Shown one piece after another: positions 21,311 to 34,584 of a stretch of 64,000 nucleotides of DNA. The position numbers and the translations under genes were made by a program. Origin of the DNA: Albugo candida (taxonomy: Eukaryota > Oomycota > Peronosporomycetes > Albuginales > Albuginaceae); contig CAJNAR010000008.1 in NCBI GenBank assembly GCA_905220665.1, positions 1 through 64,000 of the forward strand. The letters are read 5' to 3'. The first letter of the stretch is position 1. Every line of letters begins with the position of its first letter. Below the pieces are notes generated by a model, which saw only the letters and a program-made list of their open reading frames with translations, was not told the origin of the DNA and did not search any database.

Positions 21311-23985
21311 GCACTCTGCATAAAGTTTACCGGTCCCTTTATCGAATGTTGACTTCAGAAAGTGAATCCCCGTAGCATGCTTTTGTCGAGTTCAGGGGGA
21401 GTAAATTCCTTGATAAAACGGTCAACAACGAGCAAGATGTGCCTAAGCTTTTGCATTTCCAAAAACCCGTAACTTTAGCTGTTGATGACAGCTGAGTCTC
21501 GAAGTTCTTCTCATGATGTGTCGTGGAACTTTTCTGAAGGGCGAAGAGCCAAATAAGTTTGTAGCAGCACTTTAAACTCTGATTCAGCCTCCATTGTCCA
21601 GTCCATTATTTCGCTTCTCATAATGTTAAACTAAAAGAATTCGACTTGTACCAATCGTGATATTGATCATAAAGTGTGCGACCAGCTTCGCTTGACCGTG
21701 CTCCCTACAGTTTCCATATGCCCATGTAAAACGTAATTTCCAGCCGACCGCTTCCATCAGACATCTCGCCAATACACTTCATTCCCCAATCTCCTGATCA
21801 GTCCTTATCGAAGCATTGTATGGTACAAGAGAAAAGATCCGTGAAGAGTTTGCTCAACAAGAGCTCATTGCTCAGTCGACTTGCCAAATATAAAAAAATC
21901 CCCTTGGCACTTGCAATTTTAAAATACTGTCGACACGATACATCTCAGTGTAGCTTGGGCATCAACACAATAGTTAAGTGTGTTTGTTCAGATTGGAGCC
22001 TGTTTTAAGACTCCATACCACCAGTGAGGTTTTGGCTCAATATCTTCTTTTCATACGTCCCATAAGAATCGTTGCCTTCTCAACGAGCGTTTGTAGAATT
22101 CGGTTAAGCGAAACGGAAAGCGATCTCTTTGCAATGAGCTTCAGGCTCGAATTCTCACACAACGGTATGTGTGATAGCTCGACCAGCCATATTCCCATGT
22201 TTATGCTTGATATGGGATTGCAATCATTGTAAGAGGACATTTCTTTGTCCTCAGATTGGGTGGACATTCCATCTTCGGAAATTAGTAATATCTCTGCTCC
22301 AACGATCCCATCCGTACCCAGCCCATAAGCTGTTCTCACCGACTATGGAGTTTTTTTGGCGCTGATAAAAGATGACTTTCGAATATTGCGATGACCGTAT
22401 GCTTCTACTTATAAGTGTATCGTGCATGCATAAATAAGCCAGATTTTGGGTCGGAAGCATCTTTTGATCCGTTTCATCATTTGTAGAATGAATGGGTGGT
22501 GAGTACCGCTATCTGCTTCTGATGACCTTTTCGGCGTTCTGACATATCTTTACATGGCCCTCAGACATGTTCCGAGGTTATCATTCCTCGCTGATTAAAC
22601 TATTTTGTTGAAAGATCGATCTGTCCGGTAGTAGTGTAAATTGATTAGGTTTGGCTGAATTACAGAAAGGCTTGAGCAGCCTAGACGTTGCCTTGCCAAC
22701 TCGCTCCATACCCCGTTTCATAAAACACAGTGATACATCATTTAGAAATTGTACACAATCAGCTATCCTACCACAAAAGTTACCACCTCCAAAGCTATCT
22801 CTGCGACATACAAAATGAATTTGTAATTTTTCTCTGGAACTGTATTGTGATAAACGCATGCATGTGGGATGTTAAATCTCATGTTGGAGTAGACGTTAGA
22901 ATCTCGAACGGATCAATCACCACAATCACGTCTGCTCAGCCGGCGGGTCAGACCACTCTTTTATGATTGCCCAGATTACCTGAACCCTATTAATTCGGCG
23001 AAGATATTATCTGTTCATCCATGTGGCTTTGGACGTGGTGCGAGGATATAAAAAAGCGTAGCTTTTCTTAGTGTAGCTTGTTGTCGATTCCGATAAATAA
23101 TCTTGATAAAGATCTGCTCAAAGATACTGTTCTTGTGCGCAATCTCATTTATTCTGTCGCGCAGCCGGTTCCTACAACGTCATCGGATCTTTTTCGTTGC
23201 CTGTCGTTCGTTCAAGTACGTCCATACGTTGATAGTAATGACTCGCTCTCTCTTTTACATCGATTACATTGCTATCAACCGAAAAACGTTTGATTTATAT
23301 GGTAAACTTAGTGCAGTAGGGTGATCGAAATCGACAAAGCCTCGGCACCTCGCCACGATGCGGTCGGCCAAAGAGTACATCGATGCGAAATATTTGTGGC
23401 ACTACGCAAAGGAGGCATTGTACGCTGAATGTCAGTCTCTACGAAAGGCTCGCTGATAACTCCTCAACAAATAGCGCCTAAATATTCCTGCAATCAGTTT
23501 CGAAAGCATCTGCTAGCGGCTTCTATCGCGATCTATAATTCTCAGCGTAGCGAGCCCTTTTGTGCTAGCGCGCTGGGCATCTTTGGTATTGAGATTTGAC
23601 GTCCTTTGATTGGCACTGAATAAACCTATGTCACTTTCACGAAACCTTTTGAAGACATCCCACTCAAACTATATACTTTTTGTCCCAGTCATACTGATAT
23701 CGAATTCATGATCGTGCACTTATACGCTAGCAGTTGTGGGAGTGATGACAATTCAAAAAAGGGAAATCTGATCATGTTGATTTTTTACAGCCAAGACAGA
23801 GTTCAAGACGGTGGTTGGGACAAAGCAATTATGGTCAATGGCTAGACTCCAAGACTAAAGTCATTGCAACTCTTAAAGATGTTGAATTTAATTGCTTGAA
23901 GCATGAGGAAATGGCCGCCAGCTTCGAAAATTGTCCATTCCATTATTCTTGATCGCAATGTAGCACACTTAAGGCTCATGTGGCT
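21311..23985. other. Mostly featureless DNA with weak gene remnants
   Basis: Frames are short and overlapping on both strands (for example minus 22339-22037 and minus 22859-22581, the latter containing MKRGMERVGKATSRLLKPFC). One short plus-strand piece at 23358-23456 (MRSAKEYIDAKYLWHYAKEA through QSLRKAR and a stop) has the look of a genuine C-terminal exon. No repeat, RNA gene or mobile element was recognised. Confidence 0.3.
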
Positions 23986-24381
23986 TCAGTGGGTCTTTGA
24001 TAGTATAGTTCTCCTATTCAATTTGTAACACTGTATCGTCTTTGAGAGTGATTTTAAAGGATAGTAATTTCGCATGATTTTAAATGATAGTATTTTCGCA
24101 TGTTGGAGCACATCACAGCGAAATCGATGCACAGGAGCATTGGAAGAGAGATGCCCTGAATGCGATGAAGCAGTATGAGGAAGAGACGGTATCTTGTTAT
24201 TGCTTTCCGCGCAATTTTCATACACCTTAGGTGGAATATAGGTCAACATTTCGTCATAATAGAAGCTCACACTTCCACTTCTTTCATTCTGCATTGAGGG
24301 AAAAGGATCAGTAAGTACAAATGTGGCTTCTAGTGGACCGAAAAACAACCCCGGAGCAATGCCAAGTCTAGGCAGATTCAA
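23986..24381 (-). pseudogene. Unrecognised 131-codon frame
   Basis: An open minus-strand frame from a Met at 24381, beginning MNLPRLGIAPGLFFGPLEAT and containing a proline-rich YIPPKVYENCAE segment. The first 100 residues have protein-like composition. There is no signal peptide or recognised motif. It is isolated, so it may be an exon or a remnant. Confidence 0.3.
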
Positions 24382-24399
24382 GCGTTAAGATGACCGTGG

Positions 24400-25600
24400 G
24401 TAGCAAAGACTGGCGCTGAATTTTCCTTCTTTGTACCATACACTTTCCAAGTGCTGTCACCATCCCATAACAAACTGACCATAGTGTTCACAGTCTAGCA
24501 ATGGCATTGATAGAGAGTAATTCAAATTCGGCTTGCAAATTACTTTCACTTGGCTCATGGATAATTATATTCTTTTGTAGATTCCGCAATATGATCCACT
24601 TCTACGTGATACAGTCAATACATGACATTAGTGCCACTCTGTGATGGTAGCTGAAACTCTTTCTTGGTCGACATGGCTACATATTCCATACACTCACTCG
24701 TATATTCGTGAACACTAGAATAATTGAAAACTAGTGTATAGGATTTCTTGCCGAATTGTCATCGGTGTAAATGTCCCAATAAGAGCCACAATCTAAGCGA
24801 TATGCAGGTAAGACTACCTTCAATAGACGCGCATACCCAATTTGGGATTATTGGAGGAGAATTAATGACACGTAGCGCCTATCATCGACCAGGGAAATTT
24901 GATTTTGCACACTCTCTGGCATGAGCTTGATGACCTATTTAGCGTGCTTCTTTTGACACACCCTAACATTGTAACAAATTTGTCAACTGGTCCAAAGATA
25001 CAGCCTATAAGTTCGTTTGCCTTCGATACTTCGAATTTCGAACGCTATAGAAAAGACAAGTCGGACGCGTAGCTAATAAAGAACGACCAAGCGCTGGTCT
25101 TGGTAGTTTACGAACACTTTGTGGGTGAGAGGTAATGGTGATGTGTCAAACCCTCGTGAGGTTACGACAGACACGACACAGGGAAGTGAACTAAAACAAA
25201 GTCTTTAGTTCCCACTGGAAAAGTGGTATATTGATTTATTATTATTCTTCAGCTAAATACGAAACGCCTCGCTACAATACAAAAATGTTATGTAGTCCAC
25301 GCATTTCAGCATGGCTTCGTCATCATTTCTTCAACATGTTCCACTTTCAACATTGGTATCATAACGTCTAGTTCTACAATCGGGAGGAAAGATTTGCAAT
25401 TCCCGCTATGAATGCATGTATCGTTTACTCGTGCAAACTATTCCATGTTCCCAGAAGTCTCGTTGCACGATTTACTGAAGAAGATATGCTTTCTGAACAA
25501 CTGGAAAGTACGGTATCGATACTGATCGTTCCATGTTTGAAAATTCAATTGATATAAAAAAATTCCTACCGATTGAATGCAAACATGATGTCGCATTATT
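24400..25600. other. No gene recognised
   Basis: About 1.2 kb with stops in all frames. No repeat or mobile-element terminus was seen. Confidence 0.4.
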
Positions 25601-25618
25601 GCGTTGCATTGCATAGCT

Positions 25619-27727
25619 TCATGCCTGATCGATCTTTGTAATATTCTCTGGGCCTACACTGTCGGACGTCTTTTCATTTTTCATATTAGTCCCAGGTTTA
25701 TTCATAGCGCGCAATTCGACAAGGCTGTAACCCAAAGACTTTTCAACAGCTTTATCGCTCAATGTTTGTGCAACAGAGCCCATATCGTTGTATCTATAGG
25801 AGATGATTTCAATTAATGAACTCTCAATCGGACCGTAGAATTGAACCACATGTTTATACATGAAAGAACTCGTAAGTATATACCATGAAACAGGTGACAC
25901 AACGTAAAGATTGCTGACTTTAGCAATACAGGATGCCAGTTTTTTTGAATGCATGCTTCCTCTCGTCATCTCCTTTTTTGATCTGGATCAACCAAACGAA
26001 CTCTTCCGTGCTTCAACTTGGAGATGTTGGATAGCAAGACGGAACGGTTGTTCTACGTTTGGAGGTGAAAGGAAGCTTGGATGCGTGACGGTAGATATCT
26101 CTGTATCTTTCGGTTGAACATTCTCTGTCGATCTTGAATTTTCACACATTGAATCGGGGAGACGAGAAACCAATTCACATGTATGCCAACAGCTTCTTGG
26201 TATTTCCTCCACATATACCGTCTGAGAAAAGAATAAGAGACTGCTTCGACGTGAAGTCCGTCGATAATTTACCGCTTTTAGAACCGTGTCGAGGGTGGCA
26301 CTTTCAAATACACTTTCATACAGTCTGAGAGATCAGGATAGTGACGATGATTGGCCTGATTAGATGGTTGATTTGATGCTAATTTTCTTTAAACGAGTTG
26401 AAACGGTAGGTTTGCTGCATGCAGCGATATGGAGCGAACCAATTCTTTTCTAGCGGAGACGCAATTTACACATTAATGCTTTTCTCAGACCGTGATGTCC
26501 ATGATAGCTCCTTGCGATTGTTTATGCACCTGCGCGCATTTTGCTTCGTTGCATTAATGTCTTCACAAGCATTTTTCCTCTTACATTTGCTGATTTTCCG
26601 AAGGTTTTGAATAAACAATCGAGAACGCGTATTACTTTCTTGGATGTAGTGGACGATAGGGTTTTCAGGTACAATACATTTTACATTCTTTTATACCATG
26701 TATTTCACATCCACCTGATAATAGCTAAATTCATCGAAAGTCTTCGAATATGAAACTTGGGCTGGACAGTACCATAAAAACGTGCTAGAAGCCAATCAGT
26801 TTCGTCTACCCAATAAATTTCTCCACATGTACTCATGCATTTCTTCTCCATATTCTCACGGGTTTCGGTAGGAGTATAACGTAGCATCCATTGAAAACCG
26901 TCTTCTATGGAAAGCAAATATCTCTCGTCTCCGTTAGCAGGCTCCAAGCATCGGAGGCAACTAAGCATCCATACTTCAGACTTATTGCCTCTAGCACTAA
27001 GCAATGCGTCGTACTTCTTTTCATATAAAGTAAATCAAATCTCTGTCTTTATGATACGTCATTACTTCCCTGACTTGTCTCCTCACCGTATGCACGTTTT
27101 CTACTGAAGCTTCCCTCATCACCCGAATCCGCGCCATCAGAGATCCATTGCAATGCATCGTCACTTTCTTCGCTGCTTTCTCTTACTCCAGGATCAATAT
27201 CAACTGCAAAACGCCATAATAACTTCGGAATACGAGCAAACTGGACTCTTGTCGACATATCTTTGTGAAGAACACGGCTTCCTCCAGCTTTTGTAAAAAA
27301 AACACCGCTTCGTCCCACTTTTCGCAAGAATGTTGTCAAGTGTTTTGTCTTCGTCTGGAACATTAATATCCTGGTCGGGATTGCTTTGCATGATGGTGGT
27401 AATAATTTGTTTTGTTTAGTACAGGCTGATTGATTTGACGTACTCAAACGGAATATGTTCAGTGATTTTCACGACCATCTTCACGTTTTCCCTTTGGCCT
27501 GGTGCTCCGCGAAAACCGAACGTGAAGTTTGCATGCGGGACAAATTGTCGAATACAGTCGTGACAAGTCATATCCTTAGAGTAAGTGTCATGAACAGTCA
27601 TGCTGACTTCATAGACACTGGAATCAAACGTTGGGTAAGTGCCAATGAGAACAGCTACAGCTTTATCGGTCTTTATGGAATATTGTAGAATAAATGAGTG
27701 GTTTTCATAATGTGCTCGTGCAAGCAC
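25619..27727 (-). pseudogene. Series of unrecognised minus-strand gene remnants
   Basis: Minus-strand frames lie at 27727-27416 (includes CIRQFVPHANFTFGFRGAPG), 27447-27049 (ends with an acidic, serine-rich tail ESSEESDDALQWISDG), 27004-26705 (LEPANGDERYLLSIEDGFQW, then TDWLLARFYGTVQP), 26212-25988 and 25969-25619 (ISYRYNDMGSVAQTLSDKAV). The first three overlap or abut in serial frames and probably belong to one decayed gene with an acidic middle. The last resembles the short G-D-V-A-Q stretch of DNA ligase I, but without support on either side the name is not used. All are interrupted by stops. Confidence 0.35.
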
Positions 27728-27729
27728 GC

Positions 27730-28849
27730 ACTTCCTACTGAGTAAAAACTACCCACTTTCAGTATAATTGAAACAACGTCACCACAGACGCGTGACAGGT
27801 TAAAGGATGGTTCATCCTCCTCTGAATGAAGTTTAGAATACACATAGACGACAGTAATTCTAGGATAGTCCTACTTTTAATATGAACATACAGTACTTCA
27901 CGTATCTATACAGTCATTCGTGTTATGCAGGTGTTTTTTGCAATAAATTTAAAAAATACTCAGACCATAGTAAAGTCGGTATGTTTCCATTGCTTGCATT
28001 TGGATCTGTCTTACGTAGACCACTCGGCGACTTGTTCCGTTTGTTACCTTCAATCGAACACGATATCCATTATATCAGATTGTCGAATCTGTGGAAGTCG
28101 AAAAACAATTCGTATGGATAGGGCAATGTGGAAAGCATTATCATCGTATGCGACACAATCACCTGTATGGTGAGGTTTAATGAGTCGCGCAAACTTGCTG
28201 AGTACATAAAGAAAGAGTGCGCATGTTGGCGTCCGATGTCTGATTGCTGAACGACTCTATTTTGCTGGTTTTCGATTTGAATAAGCCCGATGCGTGCGTT
28301 ATACGACATATTTAGACATTTAGACAGATAAGCAGTCGCAAATACCAGACATTAGAATTGATCGTGTTTCTAGTTTACTTCTGAGCTCACAAGTATTTCA
28401 TCACGAAGAGCCTCTGAATAGCACTCAGATTCATCCATAGTCTCTCTACGGCAACATCCCGATTTCAATTCATCAATCTATTACTGCCGGAGTCTTCTGG
28501 GCGGCTATACATGGCATAGTAGGCTTCTGGATGGAACTTACAGTGAAACCGCTCACTGAGCAATTGGTCAGTCGGATCAAAACCTCTTATGCTGATAACG
28601 CACGTATAAATCAGTAATCGATCGCTTCGGGATTCCTCAAGTGTTCAAGTGCCAAATGTACAGTGACCTAGTGCCATGAAGCATGCAAGCGACATGGTGT
28701 CTTGATATACATATGTGTTCAATTGTGTCAAGTATACAACCTTTCGGATTCTTAGCGAGCGATATGGATAACAAAAACAACCAGAGGTGCAATGATGGCT
28801 TATAGGTTCAGAAGACGTGTATTTTGTGCTTGGTTGTGATTATGAGTGC
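27730..28849. other. No gene recognised
   Basis: About 1.1 kb between the remnants and the left LTR of Copia-1. Only short overlapping frames are present and no mobile-element signature was found. Confidence 0.4.
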
Positions 28850-29142
28850 TGTTGAAAGTATTTGAATTGCACTTGTTGCAATTGAGGTAGAGTAAAAGAT
28901 ATTAATCATTCAACTTCTAAGTCAACACTACTATATGCATGTGCAACGGCATTACAAACTTGACCATGTCACATTTCAAATGACGTCCGTCTGGTACCCC
29001 GTGGTGACCGTCTCTCTTCGTACCATATGTCAGGTTGTCACCAAAAAGAGCCGTTCAGATGAGGTCGGACTTTACCTGTGATAAGTCTTGCAGTTGACGC
29101 GCAAACGCTTGACGAACCGTCAGAAAACGATCTCTTTTAACA
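28850..29142 (-). repeat. Copia-1 3' LTR
   Basis: 293 bp. It shares long blocks with 33576-33855, for example ATTACAAACTTGA(C)CATGTCAC, GACGTCCGTCTGGT and GAGGTCGGACTTTACCTG. The polypurine tract abuts its inner edge. Confidence 0.85.
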
Positions 29143-32100
29143 CTCCCCTTCGACGTCATCCTGGATGGCCTTCAACTTGAACATACCACGCAGGTCTGAT
29201 ATCCTTGGTGCTGGTAGTGCCTTCGCGAGTAGATCCGCCATTATATCATTAGACTTGCCAAGACTTGGCTGCACGACCTTATCTTGAGCGTGGTGATAGA
29301 CAAACTTGAACCGATTATCGACATGGTTCACGCTTGAGCTACTCTTCTCGCTTTGCAATTGCTTGATCGCAGCTTGTTTGTCCTATCCACATGAGCATCA
29401 GCTCAACGAATTTTATGTACAGTTCTCCAAACAATCCCCTGTTCCCTAGAAGCTCACGACCAGCATGCGACGCAGCGATGAACTCCGCTACCATGATCTA
29501 AGCGATGCACCAGTATGCTTCTTGCACGTCCACGATACCACTACACCGTCCATCGTTAGCACGCATCCTGACACTGACTTTCTATCCAGCTTATCCGCGG
29601 CAAAGTACGCGTCGCTCCAGCTTTCGATCTTGATAGGGTCCCCTGGTTGGCTTGTACTGTTGATGCATAAGATCAGCGACTTTGTCTCCTTTATATATCG
29701 TTCAATTCGCTTGGCTATTCTCCAGTCCCTCATCGTTGGTTTGTGTGTCCTCCTGGTTGCGCGGTGTACTGCAAAACAGATATCTGGGAAGTGCATCGTG
29801 CAATCCATAGTAGACTATCAACGAGGGACTGAAAGGACTTGATGCTTGCTAGCTCGCCGTCGTGTGACGCAACCAACAATTCTGAACCTTGCATTTCTTC
29901 TTCGCTGAGTTTTTCGCCAACTGGGGTTCGATCACCGTTCGACGATTCCAAACCATGGTCCTGTAACAGTAAGTCGATAGTCACTTCTTGGTCCAACACA
30001 TGACCAGCCTCGGAGTCCAGCATTACCCAAAAACCCGGAATCTTGTTCACGACACCCAAATCTTGATTTCAAGCGACACCATGATGTTGAAAATATTGTA
30101 CAACGACATCGTCTAAAGTCTCGGTGACCAACAAGTCGTCGACATTCACACCAACAACCGTAGCATTACCATCGCTTTCTTTAATGTACAGACACATATC
30201 TGCTGTACAGTTCTTGAAACCCATATCGAACAACTTCGAGCTCAATAGCTTGCTCCATAGCCTTCCATCCTGCTTCAGCCCATATAGCGACTTCTTTAAC
30301 AATCAATTTAATGTTCTTTCGTCTGGTTAATTCCATGTTGCTTCAAAATATCTTGAACGACTTGCATTCCGCTTGACACTCTCATGTATATGTCAACGTC
30401 TTTTCCCCTTTCTTTCCTGACATATGCTCTCTTATGTCACCATGACGTGCCGGAACGTTCCTTCCTCGAGAGAGTATCAAGATCGCCTTCACAGTGCCAA
30501 GTTCTATCAACGCAACGAAAGTCAGATTATAATCGATTCCAAAGAGTTGCTCATTTTCACATGGAACAAGTCTTGCCTTACCTCTCCAAATTTCTATCAG
30601 CATCTTTCTTCGTCTTAAAAACGAACTTGTTGTGAAGAACCTGTGAGTCTTTAGGTGGTACTGCCGCTCTCCACGCACCATTGTCCTCCAAAGCCTTCAG
30701 CTCTTCATTTATAGCCACGTACCACTTATCATTGCTAGCGCTCTTAACGCCCTCGCCTTGGTTTTTTGGGTCTTGTTCTCTGATAGTATTTACAACGTCT
30801 TGGACTTCAATAATGTTACCATTATGACTTCGCTTATCAACTTCATCGCATCTTGACCCTTTCAGGTATTGGTCACGTGTCCATCCCGACGATCGGCCTT
30901 TCGTTAGGCGCTTGCTATGGTTGCCATCAAGCTCCTCCTGACTTCAGTACCATGCGGATCTTTCACCAATTCACTGTATTTAATATCGGTCACGGTTTCA
31001 ACATTCCGAAACATGCTGAGTTACCACCACAACACTCTCCTTTGGTATATAAACCCGATGTCCTTATATCTCATCGCCTTTTCGATGATGATTGCATCTT
31101 TCCAGCGCACGCCCAAAGATTTGTTGTTAGTTTTCAGATGCACCGTTCATGGGGAGTCAAAGACCATAATGTCACTTAAGACCGGTCATTTCTTGATCAA
31201 CATCTCAATAAGCAATTTCCCACCTTCATTTGCCTTGGTGGGACTTCGATTTCGGATGTAGGATGCATATTCGGCAGCATCACCCCAGAACTTCAAGGGT
31301 AGTCCATGCAAACACCATGCTTCGCACCATGTTCATGATGGCGCGATGCATTCTTTCAGCTTTGCCATTACTTGCCTGGTTATTTCTTTCACTTACTTGT
31401 CATAAGACACCGGTTCTCTTGCAAAACACGTCCAGAGGTTTGTATTCCCTTCACCGTCTGTACGCAGCACGTGTATAAGGTAATTGAACTGCTTTTCGAA
31501 AAACACCAAGAAATGCTTGAGCTTTATCGCAGTAACATCCTCAGTCTTCGCGAGGAACATTCGGCAATAGTTTGACCGATGATCGATAATGCTGATCAGA
31601 TATCTTTTTCCCAGTTTATCACGGGGAGTCATGGGACCTTTTAGGTCGGAACGGATGAAGCCAGCAATCACATTGGTGGTTGAAATCAACCCGCTTTCCT
31701 TGCGTGACTATGGAAGCAGTTAATACGCCTAGTATCAGTAAGTTTGGTACCAGAGGCAGGGGCGTGGGCCATCTTGATGATTGTATTATAACACGAATGA
31801 CCCAAACGACGATGGAACTGTAAGAAACTTCCATGTTGGGCATTCGTGTTGTGTTTGTGTCCATCCCATTCACGATTGTCATAACCGCCTCCTTTGGTGA
31901 CCCTTAGCCACGAAAATCGTTGATCGAAGTAACGACAAAGACATCATTGATACTATCAACGTCCATGATGGGTACACCTCCAGGGTGAGAGACCATAACA
32001 AGCCTCTCTTCACGGTATTCAAGAGCACATTTCTTCTTTTCCAATTTACCGAAGGAAATGATGTTACGCCCCAAATTGGATGCGTATTGAACATCGAGAA

Positions 32101-33573
32101 GTCGGATGGTCTTCCCGATACCAAGTGCCTTGACCCGGATCACCACACTTCCTTGTTTGGTGATCCTTAAGGGTACCCCATCAGAATCTGTGGTGACATA
32201 TTCGTTTCGGCAATCGACCGCATCGTCCAGCAGACTTAAGTCATTGACCAAATGTATTCCTGAGCCAACGTCCGAAACCCAGTTGCTGGTTGAGCTGGAC
32301 CGTCCGTCGCTAACGGTTAAAATGAAATCTTCTTCATCTTCATCTTGTCTTTTCTTGCCTTTCTTCGGGAAAACTGCCTAGCGGTGACCAGTGTTGCCAC
32401 ACTTATAGCACTTTTTTGCGACTCGATCTTCTGGATGTTTCTTGACCTTTCCAAAGTTTCTTTATTCATTTGTAGACTCGACGACGTTTACAACGTCTCT
32501 ACCGAAATGTTTGACTCGAATGGCGAGCTTCGTCGATTGTGCAAATTGGTCGAGCTCTTCAGCATGTCGTAGGTATTCCACCCTATAGGTCCAGACGGGA
32601 CAACATCGTTGTATTAGCATAGCGGACAATGTTGTCCAGGACAAGGCTTTCCACGCCTCCGCATTCGCGTCACTCACAGCTGTCAGAGGAAAGAACCGTT
32701 CCGTCCAGCTACGCTGTGATGACTTCGGCGCAATAAACAACTTCATGCTCTGGGCAGGTATTATTTTAGTAGTGAAATTCTGTAGCAACCTTTACAGAAC
32801 ATGCTCCAAGGCTTGACTTCCAGATCACCAAGTCTTCACCTGCCGACGATAATCTGTCTGTGCAATGCCTGCAAGGTGTTGACGAAGAACATCAATCTTG
32901 ATGTCTTCAGGCCACACAAAACATAGGCACGCTCGGAGAAGCCAACTCGTCGCACAAACTCTTTTCCCATTCGATGAATGCACTACCAAGTCCATGGTAG
33001 AGTTCCTTTCCGTCGGAAGGTTGTAGCGCCAATTTTCGATGACGACCATCCGGCACGCCTTCGAGTATCTTCCCAGGCAGGTAATCACCAGAACCTAGTA
33101 TACGCATACCTGGGTACTCTTCTGCAGGTGCACCCTGCCCATGGAAGCCAGCGTCGGTTCTCTGACCCATTTCAAAATTGCCATCGATCTGAGCCTGTGG
33201 GTCAACCATATCCCCAACATAAGCTGGTCGTCGCGCACCAAAGTAATCGGCCGGCGAGACATTCGTTGATTTCTTGGGAGGAGAGCAATGCTCCAAAGTC
33301 TGGAGGTTTATACATGCCCCTGATCCCTAGACCGAACCCAAAGTGCTTGACTTCACAAACCCCTTGCGATGTAGCTTTACTTGTCCGTTCTGCGAGGATT
33401 CCATTTTACACATTTGCTCCGACAAATCAGCAAGCATGGCGACCACCTTGTCCAGCACCGCCGTGGGCACTGCCGAGTTTTGTTTTGATTTTTGGTCGTG
33501 TCCCGACCATCGACCACCACAGCGGGGCTATCTTGTGGGGATGAGCCGCCAACAGGTTCGTTTGGTCTCATAA
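29137..33573 (-). pseudogene. Copia-1 gag-pol, decayed
   Basis: Read from 33573 downward. Gag starts at MRPNEPVGG and is broken into frames 33730-33377, 33296-32907, 33088-32825 and 32788-32462. A zinc knuckle near 32411-32375 retains CYKCGNTGH but is followed by a stop where the last Cys belongs. Protease near 32280 reads WVSDVGSGIHLV, so the active-site DSG is DVG. Integrase core at 31689-31393 keeps SDLKGP and LRTDGEGN. RT at 30302-30069 has KSLYGLKQ and VNVDDLL (Y-V-D-D with Tyr replaced by Asn). RNase H and the tail at 29808-29137 end ADLLAKALPAPRISDL. More than ten frame breaks were seen. The longest plus-strand frame at 32978-33544 is antisense to gag and is not a gene. Confidence 0.88.
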
Positions 33574-33575
33574 TC
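33564..33575 (-). other. Copia-1 primer-binding site, half-tRNA type (putative)
   Basis: On the minus strand the sequence after the LTR is GATTATGAGACC. This differs at two of twelve positions from GGTTATGAGCCC, the complement of the initiator tRNA-Met anticodon stem-loop. The ATG inside it opens the gag frame (MRPNEPVGGSSP). Confidence 0.6.
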
Positions 33576-33855
33576 TGTTGAGGGTTTTCAAATTGTTGTT
33601 GTTGCAAAGGTAGCAGTGTAAGTAAAATATGTTTAGGATTTAACTTATTTGTCAAAACCAAAACATGCATGTGCAGCGACATTACAAACTTGACTATGTC
33701 ACGTTTCACATGACGTCCGTCTGGTCTCATGCGGTGACCGCCTCTTTTAGTCCCATCCGTAACGTTGTCAGGTGAGGTCGGACTTTACCTGAAATGGGTA
33801 TTGCAGTCTTAACTCAATCCCTTGACAATCTGTCAGGAAACGGTATCGTTTAACA
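33576..33855 (-). repeat. Copia-1 5' LTR
   Basis: 280 bp, homologous to 28850-29142 with indels, including a deletion of about 20 bp relative to the 3' LTR near 33770. Its inner edge is directly followed (minus strand) by the putative tRNA primer site. Confidence 0.85.
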
Positions 33856-33889
33856 TCTTCACCATCGCGCAACATCGACATGAGAAAAT

Positions 33890-34312
33890 GCTACAATGTT
33901 AGTGAACATCTTCTTGGTTGAAACGCAAGCTTAAAATGTGGCATCAGATGGATTATAGCATTACAGTTTCCGATTTGAACGCTCGCCAACATCGTCATTA
34001 TTACGCGGAACAACCGATGTAGTTCCACTGCGACTAAGAATTTTAGTATGATCCTGCTACTCGTAGTCTGAGTACGCAGAACATATTGTGATACAATCTT
34101 GGCATGGTTGACGAGCCAAATTGCACATTTTCGATATGTTTGCTGCACTTTTCGAGATACGAAGTGTTCACCACCAGCTTTTTCGAGAATTCTACACATG
34201 GCCAACGAAGGAAGCATTCGTCGAACAATACTACAACGATAAAATGCTAGATACATCGGATCTAGCTGAAGAAGAGTTATTGAGGTGGAGTCTCCGTACT
34301 CAGCTCAGTTGA
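33890..34312 (+). mobile_element. LINE fragment in inverted orientation
   Basis: The plus strand at 34121-34312 reads AALFEIRSVHHQLFREFYTW, PTKEAFVEQYYNDKMLDTSD and EEELLR, clearly homologous to the minus-strand LINE 2 segment TLFDVRSLQDFFRESDTWPT / KEDFVANYYNDEELNTSDMS at about 35650-35500. Upstream, 33950-34120 matches the preceding part of the same LINE region. The fragment is therefore the same stretch of the LINE in the opposite direction, ending against the 3' end of LINE 2. The two could pair as a long inverted repeat with about 1.2 kb between arms. Confidence 0.75.
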
Positions 34313-34584
34313 AAGTGTCTATATTACTAGAATTAGACTAACTGACTTCTCTAGTTGCCTAGGATATCTTAAATAACATATATAGATATAAAAACCGTTT
34401 CGTGCAATACCTGTGAGGGATGATTCTCGTTGATAATCTAGTATCACGGTAGACTCAGCATCCTTGATTCGAGACTGTGTCCAGCTTGTAAATGCTGTTA
34501 AGTTGTCAAGTTCTTAAAATGGTCCAAAAGTATTGTGATTTGCTAATTGGTGTGCGCCACACTGGGCGGAAAAATGCCATCCAA

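Larger units (their letters stand above)
28850..33855 (-). mobile_element. Copia-1: Ty1/copia LTR retrotransposon, old and degenerate
   Basis: A 5.0-kb element in minus orientation. LTRs lie at 33576-33855 (5') and 28850-29142 (3'); both begin TGTTGA and end TTTAACA in plus-strand terms. Between them the minus strand reads gag, CCHC knuckle, protease, integrase, reverse transcriptase and RNase H, the copia order (integrase before RT). A polypurine tract, CGAAGGGGAG on the coding strand, lies directly against the 3' LTR at 29143-29152, and a primer-binding site lies directly against the 5' LTR at 33564-33575. The LTRs are clearly diverged from each other, and no target duplication is visible, so the insertion is old. 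Confidence 0.9.

Noticed and set aside
25619..25969. Possible DNA ligase I fragment
   Set aside because: Only a short stretch (YRYNDMGSVAQ) resembles the ligase N-terminal domain. No adenylation-domain motif occurs anywhere nearby.
32978..33544. 188-codon plus-strand open frame
   Set aside because: It is antisense to the Copia-1 gag region, whose minus-strand frames have recognisable order and neighbours. The plus-strand protein is proline- and arginine-rich and matches nothing recognisable.
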